From NCBI GenBank assembly GCA_030431455.1, contig JAUIJE010000008.1, positions 305,929-369,928 on the forward strand: 64,000 nt of DNA, given 5' to 3'. Shown piece after piece: positions 9,780 to 17,308 of this stretch. Origin of the DNA: a bacterium (GTDB lineage: Bacteria; Myxococcota; UBA727; JAUIJE01). The notes beneath the pieces were generated by a model. It was not told the DNA's origin, searched no databases, and saw nothing but the letters and a program-made list of their open reading frames with translations. The position numbers were made by a program, and so were the translations under genes. How positions within the stretch are numbered: the stretch's first letter is position 1; the number at the start of each line of letters is the position of its first letter.

Positions 9780-11567
9780 ATGCGCGAACGCCCTCTCCGC
9801 TCCCCGCACCGACGCTGGCGCGGCCTGTTGATGTTGGCCCTGGGCCTGCTGCTGGGCGCGGGCATGTGCCCGCTCCCCGAAGACGCCCAGTACCAACGCC
9901 CCTGCGATGGCGATGCGGACTGCGACGGCGCGTACGCGTGCCGGGCCGGACTGTGCCAAGCCCTGACCGGAACCGGCGACGGAGACGGCGATGGTGACGG
10001 AGACGGAGACGGCGACGGAGACGGGGATGGAGACGGTGACGGGGATGGCGATGGAGACGGTGACGGGGATGGTGACGGGGATGGGGACGGCGACGGCGAT
10101 GGAGACGGCGATGGAGACGGAGATGGAGATGGAGACGGAGATGGAGATGGAGATGGAGATGGAGACGGCGACATCGACCTGATGTGCGGTGGGATGCCGT
10201 GCAACGACGGGGTGTTCTGCAACGGGGTGGAGACCTGCGACGGCGACGTGTGCTCGGGGGGCGTGCCGCCCTGTGGCGTGCAACCGTGCGACGAGGACCT
10301 CGACACCTGCGTGCAATGTCTGGACGACATCGACTGCGCGGACGGGCAGTTCTGCAACGGGGCCGACACCTGCGTCAACGGTCTGTGCGTGCACGAGGGC
10401 GACCCGTGTGCCAACGACGGCCTGCCCTGCCTGGAAGGCATCGACATCTGTGGGGCCTGCACCGCCAACAGCCACTGCGGGGACAACCAGTTCTGCACCG
10501 GTGACGAGACCTGCGTGGTCGCCACCGGCGAATGCCAAACCAGCGGCACGCCCTGCGACAACCCCGACTTGCCGTTCTGCAACATCCTGAACGACACCTG
10601 TGACGAGTGCGTGGTCTCCGCCGACTGCGACGACGGGGACTTCTGCAACGGGGCCGAGCAATGTGTGGCCGGCGCTTGCGTCGCGGGGGCCGTGCCTTGC
10701 GACGACGATGCGGTCTGCGACGAACCCAACGATCGCTGCGTGGAATGTCTCACCAGCGGTGACTGCGACGACGGCAACTTCTGCAACGGCACCGAGTCAT
10801 GCAACCCCGACAACACCTGCGCGGGACCGAGCGGCAACCCCTGCGCCGCCCCCTCGCTGTGCCGCGAGTCGGACGACAGCTGCGTCGAGTGCCTCACCGC
10901 GGGCGACTGCGCCGACAACTCGTTCTGCGATGGGGTCGAACAGTGCAACGCCCAAGGCAACTGCATCGAGGGCAACGACCCCTGCCCCGGCGACCTCGAG
11001 TGCGACGAGCCCAACGATCGCTGCGTGGGCTGCTTGACCACCGCGGACTGCGACGACGGCGACTGGTGCAACGGCACCGAGACCTGCAACACCGTGACCG
11101 GCGAATGCACCACCACCGGAGCCCCGTGCAGCGCGCCCACCGCGGTGTGCCTGGAGGCGTCCGACACCTGCGTGGCCTGCGCCACCGCGTCCGATTGCCC
11201 CGACCAAGCCGGCGGGCAGTTCTGTTCGAACAACCAATGTGTCTACTGCACCACCAACAGCCAGTGCGAGGACAACACCTTCTGCGACGGCCCAGAGACC
11301 TGCAAACCCGACGGCACCTGCACGACCTTCGGCGCGGACCCGTGCACCAGCGCCGGGGCCGAACAGTGCAAAGAGTCCACCGATACCTGCGTCCAGTGCC
11401 TCAACGACTCGCACTGCGCGGGGAGCCAACACTGCTGGGTGCCGACCAACCAGTGTCGCCAATGCGGCAACAACTCCCACTGCGACTTCAACGAAGTGTG
11501 CGACAACGGGTTCTGCTTGCCGGAGTGTTTCCTCCGGCTGCCCCCCGACTGCCAAAACATTCCCTAG
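9780..11567 (+). CDS. Lipoprotein with (Gly-Asp)33 tether and Cys-rich repeats
   Basis: 595 residues. A basic N-terminus and hydrophobic stretch end in LLGAGMC (lipobox). After a short Cys-containing domain comes a 66-residue Gly-Asp run, then about ten repeats of ~40 residues. Each repeat carries C..DxDCDDGxFCNGxExCxxxxC and a C.x.PCDDx.xCDE type spacing. Such Cys repeats are frequent in secreted proteins of Myxococcota and probably form disulfide-stapled knots. ATG 9780 sits exactly 6 bases after a -10-like TACCGT (9768-9773). Binding target is unknown. Confidence 0.85.
   Translation: MRERPLRSPHRRWRGLLMLALGLLLGAGMCPLPEDAQYQRPCDGDADCDGAYACRAGLCQALTGTGDGDGDGDGDGDGDGDGDGDGDGDGDGDGDGDGDGDGDGDGDGDGDGDGDGDGDGDGDGDGDGDGDIDLMCGGMPCNDGVFCNGVETCDGDVCSGGVPPCGVQPCDEDLDTCVQCLDDIDCADGQFCNGADTCVNGLCVHEGDPCANDGLPCLEGIDICGACTANSHCGDNQFCTGDETCVVATGECQTSGTPCDNPDLPFCNILNDTCDECVVSADCDDGDFCNGAEQCVAGACVAGAVPCDDDAVCDEPNDRCVECLTSGDCDDGNFCNGTESCNPDNTCAGPSGNPCAAPSLCRESDDSCVECLTAGDCADNSFCDGVEQCNAQGNCIEGNDPCPGDLECDEPNDRCVGCLTTADCDDGDWCNGTETCNTVTGECTTTGAPCSAPTAVCLEASDTCVACATASDCPDQAGGQFCSNNQCVYCTTNSQCEDNTFCDGPETCKPDGTCTTFGADPCTSAGAEQCKESTDTCVQCLNDSHCAGSQHCWVPTNQCRQCGNNSHCDFNEVCDNGFCLPECFLRLPPDCQNIP
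9975..10172 (+). repeat. Hexanucleotide array coding for (Gly-Asp)33
   Basis: 198 bases of GGNGAY hexamers, the longest of the three arrays in the window. GGAGAT and GGAGAC blocks dominate the 3' part, suggesting recent local expansion by slippage. The array is in frame and carries no spacers, so it is not a CRISPR. Confidence 0.95.
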
Positions 11568-11615
11568 CCGGAAGTTCGTGGCCAAGCCGGGGTGCGTTCG
11601 GCGCGCACCGCGCAC

Positions 11616-11643
11616 AAAAAAACGCCGGCGTTGCGCCGGCGTT
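11616..11643 (-). terminator. Rho-independent terminator of the 11677-12804 lipoprotein gene
   Basis: AACGCCGGCG (11621-11630), loop TTG, then CGCCGGCGTT: a perfect 10-bp stem. On the minus strand it is followed by a run of seven T (A7 at 11616-11622 on +). It sits about 35 bases past the stop codon at 11677. Confidence 0.9.
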
Positions 11644-11676
11644 GTGGGGGGCCATCCCGGCCATTCACAGTTTGCT

Positions 11677-12804
11677 TCAGCTCTGTTGGTCCATCTCCTG
11701 CTCGAGCAGGTCGGAGAGTTCTTCGTCGACTTCGTCGTTGTCCTCGTCGTGGTTGTCGAGTTCGCCTTCGCTCGGCAGCTCGCCACATTTTTCGCTCCAG
11801 CGGGCCCGGAAAAAGCCGCCGTCCCGCTCGGGGGCGCTGCGGTAGAACCCTTTGAACGCCCCTTTGACCTCTTTGTTCAAGCCCAGGTAGCGGCCTTTGA
11901 TCACCCCGTCGCCGTACTTGCCCGCGAGGATGCCTTTGAACTGGCCGTCGTGGCCGATGACCTTCGCGAACAACACCTTGCTGCCGTTGACCCGCTCGCC
12001 CCACACCCCGCGGAGGTGGCCCGCCACCGTGCCGCCGGCGCTGACGTACCGGCCCTTGAAGCGGCCCATGGCCCGGCCGTCGTCGGTCTCGCGGGTCTTG
12101 ACGTAGCGACCGCCCATCAGACCGTTCTTGCAGTCCGCATCGGCGTCCGCGCGAAAGATGTGATACACAATGGCATTGCCATTCTCGAGCACCTGGCGGC
12201 CGGACAGGGGCGTATCCGAGTCGAGCACCAACGAGCCGGTGAACGCGGGGGTATCCATGGAGAGCACCGGGGCCTCCCCGTTGGCCCGGGTCACGACCTC
12301 GAGCAGGAGGCCGTCGTAGGCGGGCTTGGTGTGCGAGGTGAACGCGACTTCACGGGCGCTGCTGCGTGGCCGGGAGATGCTGTCGTTGGCGTCGAACTGG
12401 ATGAGGCGCCGCACCCGCAACACCGCGTTCTCCACCGAGATGGTGCCGGACCAGTCGGTGACCTCGGTTTCTTCAAAGTCGGGGAGCAGGTGCCCCCACA
12501 CCACGCTCACGGTCAAGCGCCTCAGGGGCACCCCCGCGGTGGTGAGCGCGTCTTCGGCGTCGGTCACCGCGCTGCCGTCGTCGACCTCGTCACCCTCGCG
12601 GCTCAGGCTGGGGTCGTCGGTGAGTTCTTCGTCCCCGAAGGCCTCGTCCTCGTCGGCCTCGGTGAGCGCGCCGTAGGACTCGTTGACGGTGATGTCGAGC
12701 GCGTCGTCGCTCGGGGTCTCGGTGTTGTCGATGGGCTGGCCGCTCGGGCAGGCGGTGAGAGCAAAAACCAGGGCGGAGAGAGAAAAGAGGGAGATGCGGG
12801 TCAT
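11677..12804 (-). CDS. Acidic lipoprotein with Gly-rich repeat region
   Basis: 375 residues. The lipoprotein signal MTRISLFSLSALVFALTAC fixes ATG 12804; a longer frame begins ten codons upstream. An acidic region (DEDEAFGDEELTDD) follows the anchor. The middle and C-terminal parts contain several short beta-rich units of the form G.Y...G....G..KG.Y.G (for example KGRYVSAGGTVAGHLRGVWG and KGILAGKYGDGVIKGRYLG), a MORN-like or beta-solenoid-like pattern. The tail is again very acidic. I do not recognise a named family. It has its own terminator, and its promoter belongs to the AAATACTTA class at 12876-12884. Confidence 0.75.
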   Translation of the reverse strand: MTRISLFSLSALVFALTACPSGQPIDNTETPSDDALDITVNESYGALTEADEDEAFGDEELTDDPSLSREGDEVDDGSAVTDAEDALTTAGVPLRRLTVSVVWGHLLPDFEETEVTDWSGTISVENAVLRVRRLIQFDANDSISRPRSSAREVAFTSHTKPAYDGLLLEVVTRANGEAPVLSMDTPAFTGSLVLDSDTPLSGRQVLENGNAIVYHIFRADADADCKNGLMGGRYVKTRETDDGRAMGRFKGRYVSAGGTVAGHLRGVWGERVNGSKVLFAKVIGHDGQFKGILAGKYGDGVIKGRYLGLNKEVKGAFKGFYRSAPERDGGFFRARWSEKCGELPSEGELDNHDEDNDEVDEELSDLLEQEMDQQS

Positions 12805-12875
12805 GCTGAACTCCAGGTTCGGGTGAGTGGTCACCCCTTGAAATCCAAGCGACGTGCCAGGCGGGCAGTCCAGCG

Positions 12876-12906
12876 TAAGTATTTGTTTTTAAATGGCTTT
12901 TCCTGG
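12876..12906 (-). promoter_or_regulatory. AAATACTTA-class promoter
   Basis: On the minus strand an A/T-rich block (GGAAAA, ATTTAAAAAC) ends in AAATACTTA (12884-12876). Taking TACTTA as the -10 element puts the mRNA start near 12869 and leaves a leader of about 65 bases. The same block lies upstream of the genes starting at 15879 and 20010. In DNA this GC-rich it stands out strongly. Confidence 0.65.
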
Positions 12907-13058
12907 CTGCTGCGATCGGGGTGGCACCTCGACAGATCACCTCCAGCCCGCCCCCCGGGCCTCGTCCGGTACCTCGACCTCCCGGTCGTCCCCGGGGTGC
13001 GACCGCGGGCCCCGGTCCGTACTCTAAGGGGGCAGCACATCCCGCCCCCGGAGGACCC

Positions 13059-13475
13059 ATGAGTGCACCCGCGAGCCTGGCCGATGCCCTGCGCACCACC
13101 GCCGACCGGCTGGAGCAAGGCGCGACCTACCGCTGGACCCACCAAGGCAACTGCAATTGCGGCCACCTGGTGCAGACCATTTCGCAGCGAACGCCGACGG
13201 ACATTCACCGCCTCGCCCTCGAGCGCGACGGCGACTGGGCCGAGCACGCCCGCGCCTATTGCCCCCAGAGCGGCTACGCCATCGACCACATCATCGATGA
13301 GCTCCTCGCCGCGGGCCTGTCGTTGCAGGACATCGAGCACCTCGAGCGGCTGAGCGATCGGCGGGTGCTGCAGCACCTGCCCCCGGGCCAACGCGACCTC
13401 GACCACCGCCGCCGGGAGGACACCGTGCGATACTTGCGCGCGTGGGCGGACCGGTTGGCCGATCTCGCCCGCTGA
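13059..13475 (+). CDS. Conserved-looking hypothetical protein with CNCGH motif
   Basis: 138 residues, soluble and mostly helical, with no signal peptide. A CNCGHLVQ motif near residue 33 and several His and Cys residues hint at metal binding. I do not recognise the family. The start is well supported: -10-like TACTCT at 13020-13025 and SD GGAGG just before ATG 13059. The Nudix gene begins 14 bases after its stop, so the two are probably co-transcribed. Confidence 0.75.
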   Translation: MSAPASLADALRTTADRLEQGATYRWTHQGNCNCGHLVQTISQRTPTDIHRLALERDGDWAEHARAYCPQSGYAIDHIIDELLAAGLSLQDIEHLERLSDRRVLQHLPPGQRDLDHRRREDTVRYLRAWADRLADLAR

Positions 13476-13489
13476 GACCGCGAGGCCGT

Positions 13490-14077
13490 ATGTCACTGGA
13501 GAAGCCGCCGCCCCCCGCCCTGCACGAACGATTTCCGTTCTGTGCCCGGTGCGGAGGCCGCATCGTGTGGGCGGTGCCCGAAGGCGACAACCGCCACCGG
13601 CGGATGTGCCCCGGCTGCGACCAGGTGTTCTACGAAAATCCCCAGGTGGTGGTCGGGACGGTGGCCTTTTCGGGGCCGCGGGTGTTGATGTGCCGCCGCG
13701 CGATCGAACCCCAGCGCGGCCTGTGGACGTTGCCCGCGGGCTACCTGGAGGCGGGGGAGAGCCCTGCCGATGGGGCGCGGCGTGAGGCCCAGGAGGAAGC
13801 CTGCGCCACGTTGCGGCTCCGCGGCCTGCTCGGGGTCTACACCCTCACGCACATCAACCAGGTGCAGCTGATGTTCCTCGGCGAAGTGGCCTCCGACGTG
13901 GCCGCGGGGCCCGAGTCGCTGGAGGTGGCGCTGTTCACGCGCGACGAGATCCCAGACAGTGACATTGCGTTCGCCACCGTGCGCTGGGCCCTGGACTACG
14001 CCTACGCGGTCAAGGACCAATCCCATTGGGCGGTGCAAGAGCGCCACAAGGACGCGCGCACCCCGATGGCGGGCTGA
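13490..14077 (+). CDS. Zinc-ribbon Nudix hydrolase
   Basis: 195 residues. A zinc ribbon (Cys18, Cys21, Cys40, Cys43) precedes a Nudix fold. The Nudix box runs from Gly84 (G-x5-E90-x7-R98-E99-A-x-E102-E103) with Cys105 where a Gly is usual. Enzymes of this layout hydrolyse nucleoside diphosphates linked to another group, such as NADH, ADP-ribose or CoA derivatives. The ribbon arrangement is like NudC-type pyrophosphatases, but the protein is shorter. It lies downstream of the 13059 gene. Catalysis is well supported; the substrate is open. Confidence 0.9.
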   Translation: MSLEKPPPPALHERFPFCARCGGRIVWAVPEGDNRHRRMCPGCDQVFYENPQVVVGTVAFSGPRVLMCRRAIEPQRGLWTLPAGYLEAGESPADGARREAQEEACATLRLRGLLGVYTLTHINQVQLMFLGEVASDVAAGPESLEVALFTRDEIPDSDIAFATVRWALDYAYAVKDQSHWAVQERHKDARTPMAG

Positions 14078-14110
14078 CCGGTTCCGCGCCGGTCAAAACA
14101 CGCGGCCCCC

Positions 14111-14151
14111 AAACAAAAGACCCCAGCCCGGCGACGTGCCCGGCTGGGGTC
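14111..14151 (-). terminator. Terminator of the DUF2330-like gene
   Basis: GACCCCAGCC (14119-14128) pairs with GGCTGGGGTC (14142-14151). On the minus strand the stem is followed by a T-rich stretch (complement of AAACAAAA at 14111-14118). It lies between two convergent genes and serves the minus-strand one. Confidence 0.8.
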
Positions 14152-14169
14152 CTGTCCGTTCGGGCCGGC

Positions 14170-15879
14170 TCAGCGGCGGCGGCGGCGGCCGGCGAGCAAC
14201 AGACCGCCGAGGGCAAACGCCCCCACCCACGCGCCGGTCCGGGTCGCCGGGCTCGCACAGGTGCAACCCGCCCCCGTGTTGGTGAGGTTGGAGCAGGTGC
14301 CCGACGCGCAGCCGAGGCTCAACACCTCCGAGATGGTCTCGTGGTTGGACTCGATGACCTCGCCGGGGCCTTGGCGGCCTTGCTGCACGATCTCGTGGTT
14401 GGCGGGCATGTCGTCGACGCTGTACGGCCAGATCTGGCCCACGCCGCGGACCACGTGGCCCTGGGGCAGCGCGACCCGCCAGGGGGCCTCGGCCTGGGTG
14501 GTGAGCAGGTTGCACTCGATCACCCGGGTCGCGGTGTGCACGTTGTCCACCGGCTCGAGGGCGGGGTTGTAGCCGAAGATGGGGTCTTCGGTCATCTCGT
14601 GGGCGGACATGGTGGTGTACATCCGGGTGAAGTAGGGGCGCGTCATCATGACCTCGGCGGTGTCTTGGACCGGCTCAATCACATTGGTGCGCATCGCTTC
14701 GATGAAGGCCGCGGGGTCGGGGATGTCGACCACGAAGCAGGTGGGGCACATGGACACGTCGTCCCCGGTGGCGTCGTCGGGGAGATTGGCGTGCTCCCGG
14801 AGCGTCTCGGCCACGCCGTCCCACCCCGCGAACGTCCACAGGCGGTTGAGAATGTCATTGGAGGTGAGGTCGCCGCCCTGCATGGAGTCCCATTGGGCCT
14901 GATCGGACGGTGACCACACGATGCCCTCCATCTCCGACATCGGGCCCGCGCGCTCGGTGACGAACCCGTGGCCGCCGGCCTCGTCGGCGGCGAGGTTGAT
15001 CACATCGGCGTAGTTGGTCGCGGGGTTGAACCAGTTGATCACCGCCTCGTTGAGGCGCAGCGCCCGGTAGTTGACGGGGACGGCTTGGTCGCTGGCGGCG
15101 TGAAACACCATCACCCCCATGTCGTCCTCGGCCGCCACCCCGGTGAGCTGGATGGGGATGAGGGGGCTGTGCATGCCCGCGCCTTGGGGGGTCATCATCG
15201 AATATTCCAATGTGACAGGACGGATTTCGCCCGAGGAGGCTTCTTTTTGCAGCTTGAACGCCACCAGATTCATGCCCGAGGCGAGGTAAGGACGGAGGAG
15301 GTCCTCGCCGATGCCGCTGACGTCGTAGCCGTTTTCCTCGAGCCAGGTCACCGCCACGTCGGCGGGGTCATCGGCGCCGGGGTCGACCCCGATGAGGGTG
15401 TAGTCGTACGGCCCCACCGCCCCCGCGGCGAGCACGGACACGCCGGGGTCCTGCGGCGCGGGCCCCCCCCCGTTGAAACTCTCGCTGCCGTCGGCGTCGG
15501 CCAGCGTGGGCGGACCGGCCACCGAGCGGGCGTCGGACGCGCAGGTGCCTTCGATCTCGGTGGTCAGGCTGTATTGCGGGTTGGTGGCCTGTTGAAGCCG
15601 GTTGAACACCACGTTGGAGGACACGCCCACCTCGGGCTCGCCGAACACCGGCAGCACCCAGCTGAACGACTCCGAGGGCCCGGCGTACTGGATTTGGATC
15701 ACCGCGGTGACCGAGCCGTCCTCGTGGTCGATGAAAAGAATGCGTTCGGCCTGTTGGTTGACCGGCTGCTGGAACGAACAGAAAAACCCGCCGCAAGCGA
15801 GGGCGGGCTTCGGGGTCAGGCCCACCAGGCCGGCGATGGCCAGGCCGGACAGCAGCGAGAAAGAAGCGCGGTTGATCAT
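14170..15879 (-). CDS. DUF2330-like protein with MYXO-CTERM-type tail
   Basis: 569 residues. The signal peptide ends ...PALACGGFFC, and the CGGFFC-x-QQPVNQ-xAERILF opening is the DUF2330 hallmark, followed by the PVFGEPEV region. The C-terminus has a Cys-rich stretch (GAGCTC), a hydrophobic helix (TGAWVGAFALGGLLLAG) and RRRRR, the layout of the MYXO-CTERM sorting signal, in which the Cys is used for surface anchoring. The start ATG 15879 is chosen for the signal peptide; the frame continues upstream only by chance. It has its own AAATACTTAG promoter and its own terminator. Its function is unknown. Confidence 0.88.
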   Translation of the reverse strand: MINRASFSLLSGLAIAGLVGLTPKPALACGGFFCSFQQPVNQQAERILFIDHEDGSVTAVIQIQYAGPSESFSWVLPVFGEPEVGVSSNVVFNRLQQATNPQYSLTTEIEGTCASDARSVAGPPTLADADGSESFNGGGPAPQDPGVSVLAAGAVGPYDYTLIGVDPGADDPADVAVTWLEENGYDVSGIGEDLLRPYLASGMNLVAFKLQKEASSGEIRPVTLEYSMMTPQGAGMHSPLIPIQLTGVAAEDDMGVMVFHAASDQAVPVNYRALRLNEAVINWFNPATNYADVINLAADEAGGHGFVTERAGPMSEMEGIVWSPSDQAQWDSMQGGDLTSNDILNRLWTFAGWDGVAETLREHANLPDDATGDDVSMCPTCFVVDIPDPAAFIEAMRTNVIEPVQDTAEVMMTRPYFTRMYTTMSAHEMTEDPIFGYNPALEPVDNVHTATRVIECNLLTTQAEAPWRVALPQGHVVRGVGQIWPYSVDDMPANHEIVQQGRQGPGEVIESNHETISEVLSLGCASGTCSNLTNTGAGCTCASPATRTGAWVGAFALGGLLLAGRRRRR

Positions 15880-15926
15880 GTGGATGTCCTCCTCGGCGAC
15901 GATGTGATGCAAGGCCAAAGCCACAT

Positions 15927-15956
15927 CTAAGTATTTGATTTTATTCGGTTTTCGAT
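15927..15956 (-). promoter_or_regulatory. AAATACTTAG-class promoter
   Basis: On the minus strand GAAAACCGAATAAAATC leads into AAATACTTAG (15936-15927). With TACTTA as the -10 the mRNA would start near 15921, about 40 bases before ATG 15879. It matches the element at 12876 in both the GAAAA block and the A/T-rich spacer. Confidence 0.65.
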
Positions 15957-16015
15957 CGCGGCCGACCACAAAAAACCGCGGGTCGGGCCCGGGGGTGAGG
16001 GATCTCTGAGGCCGG

Positions 16016-17233
16016 TCAGTCGGGCAGCCGGTCGGCGCCCAGCTCGACGCGGATCTCGTCGCGGCGGGCCCGGGACTCGGCGCGCTCGGTCTGCTGCAGC
16101 AGGCGGCCATGGAGCAAGAGCTCGCCGAGCAGATCGCCGCGGGTCTTGGCCGTCTCCGCCGCGGCCGCGAGCACATCGGCCGCGGGCAGGTCGGCCTTGC
16201 GCGCCGATCGCGGCGGGCTGAGGTCGAACCAGGTCTCGAACCGCCCGAGCAGCACGTCGTCGAGCGGCACCACGTGCGCGGTCCAGAGCGCAAACACCAC
16301 CCCGAACAGGCAGGCCAGCCCCCCGGCCGCGACCGCGAGCTGGCCGAGCCACGCCGGAGGGCCCGGCCGGGCGGGGGCGGCCGCCGGCGCGGAGGGCTGG
16401 GAGGACGAATCGCGCAGGGTCTGGAGGTCATCGCGGCTGACCCGCTTCAGCGCGACCCGGGCCACCGCTTGGGGCGCGGACACCTCCTGCTCCTCGAGCA
16501 CGTCGAAGGTGTACTGGGTGGGGAGCGCGTCGCCGAGGTCGTTGCTCATGTCGCCGCGCATGTCGTGAATGCCGCTTTTGACCCCGCCGTCCTCGAGGCC
16601 GGGGGGCGGCCGGGCCGCGATGTCCAGGTCCGCGAAGGGATCAAAGTCACCGGTCTCGGCCGGGGCCAGGGAGTCGATGCGGGCGTCGGGGCTGATCACC
16701 CGGTGGGCGCCGGTCTCGACCCCGGGGGTGACGGGCATGCGGCCCCCCACCGCGCCGAGCAACTGTTCGATCGACGTCGACGCCTGGTGCGCAAGGTCAT
16801 TGCTTGGCTCGCGGCGGGGCAGCGGGGTGAACGGGCTCGACGGGGGCAGCCCGCTGGCGGGCGGGCCCGTCCGGGGGGAATAGGGCGCGGCCGGCGGGGG
16901 GGCGGGACTTGGGGGGCGCGGCGCGGCGGACGGTCCGGGGGCGGCGCGTGCGCCCGCGGGCAGGTCGACGCTGAACTGCAGGCCATCGATGGGCGCGGGG
17001 GTGGCCTTGCGCTCGAAGGGCGCGGCCGGGGCCGGCGACGACGACGAGGGGCCGCGCGGCGGCGGGGGCGTGCCCCCTTGCTCGGCCAAGAGGTCGGCGG
17101 CGCTGAGCTCTTGGGGCAGCATGGCCAAAAACAGGGTCTTGCACTTCGGGCAACGCATCTTGGCCCCCTCGGCGGGGACTTGGTCGTTGCGCACTCGGTA
17201 GTTGGCCATGCAGCCGGGGCACGTGACGATCAT
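16016..17233 (-). CDS. GltJ/MJ0042-type zinc-ribbon membrane protein
   Basis: 405 residues. The N-terminus MIVTCPGC...RCPKC (Cys5, 8, 28, 31) is the MJ0042/TIGR02098 zinc ribbon found in many Myxococcota proteins, including the gliding protein GltJ. A long Pro/Ala-rich disordered region follows, with DFDPFADLD-type acidic patches. A membrane helix lies near residues 300-320 (LAVAAGGLACLFGVVFALW), and about 80 C-terminal residues lie beyond it. ATG 17233 is used because the ribbon starts there. It probably acts as a membrane adaptor; no catalytic domain is visible. Confidence 0.8.
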   Translation of the reverse strand: MIVTCPGCMANYRVRNDQVPAEGAKMRCPKCKTLFLAMLPQELSAADLLAEQGGTPPPPRGPSSSSPAPAAPFERKATPAPIDGLQFSVDLPAGARAAPGPSAAPRPPSPAPPPAAPYSPRTGPPASGLPPSSPFTPLPRREPSNDLAHQASTSIEQLLGAVGGRMPVTPGVETGAHRVISPDARIDSLAPAETGDFDPFADLDIAARPPPGLEDGGVKSGIHDMRGDMSNDLGDALPTQYTFDVLEEQEVSAPQAVARVALKRVSRDDLQTLRDSSSQPSAPAAAPARPGPPAWLGQLAVAAGGLACLFGVVFALWTAHVVPLDDVLLGRFETWFDLSPPRSARKADLPAADVLAAAAETAKTRGDLLGELLLHGRLLQQTERAESRARRDEIRVELGADRLPD

Positions 17234-17308
17234 GCTGCTCTCAGGTTTACCCCAGGTGCGGCCGAAAGGGGGCGCGCGGGACACCCTGTCCGTCGACGAA
17301 CACCCGGC

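Noticed and set aside
16016..17284. Longer start at 17284 for the zinc-ribbon gene
   Set aside because: The zinc ribbon begins at ATG 17233; the upstream part has no matching motif.
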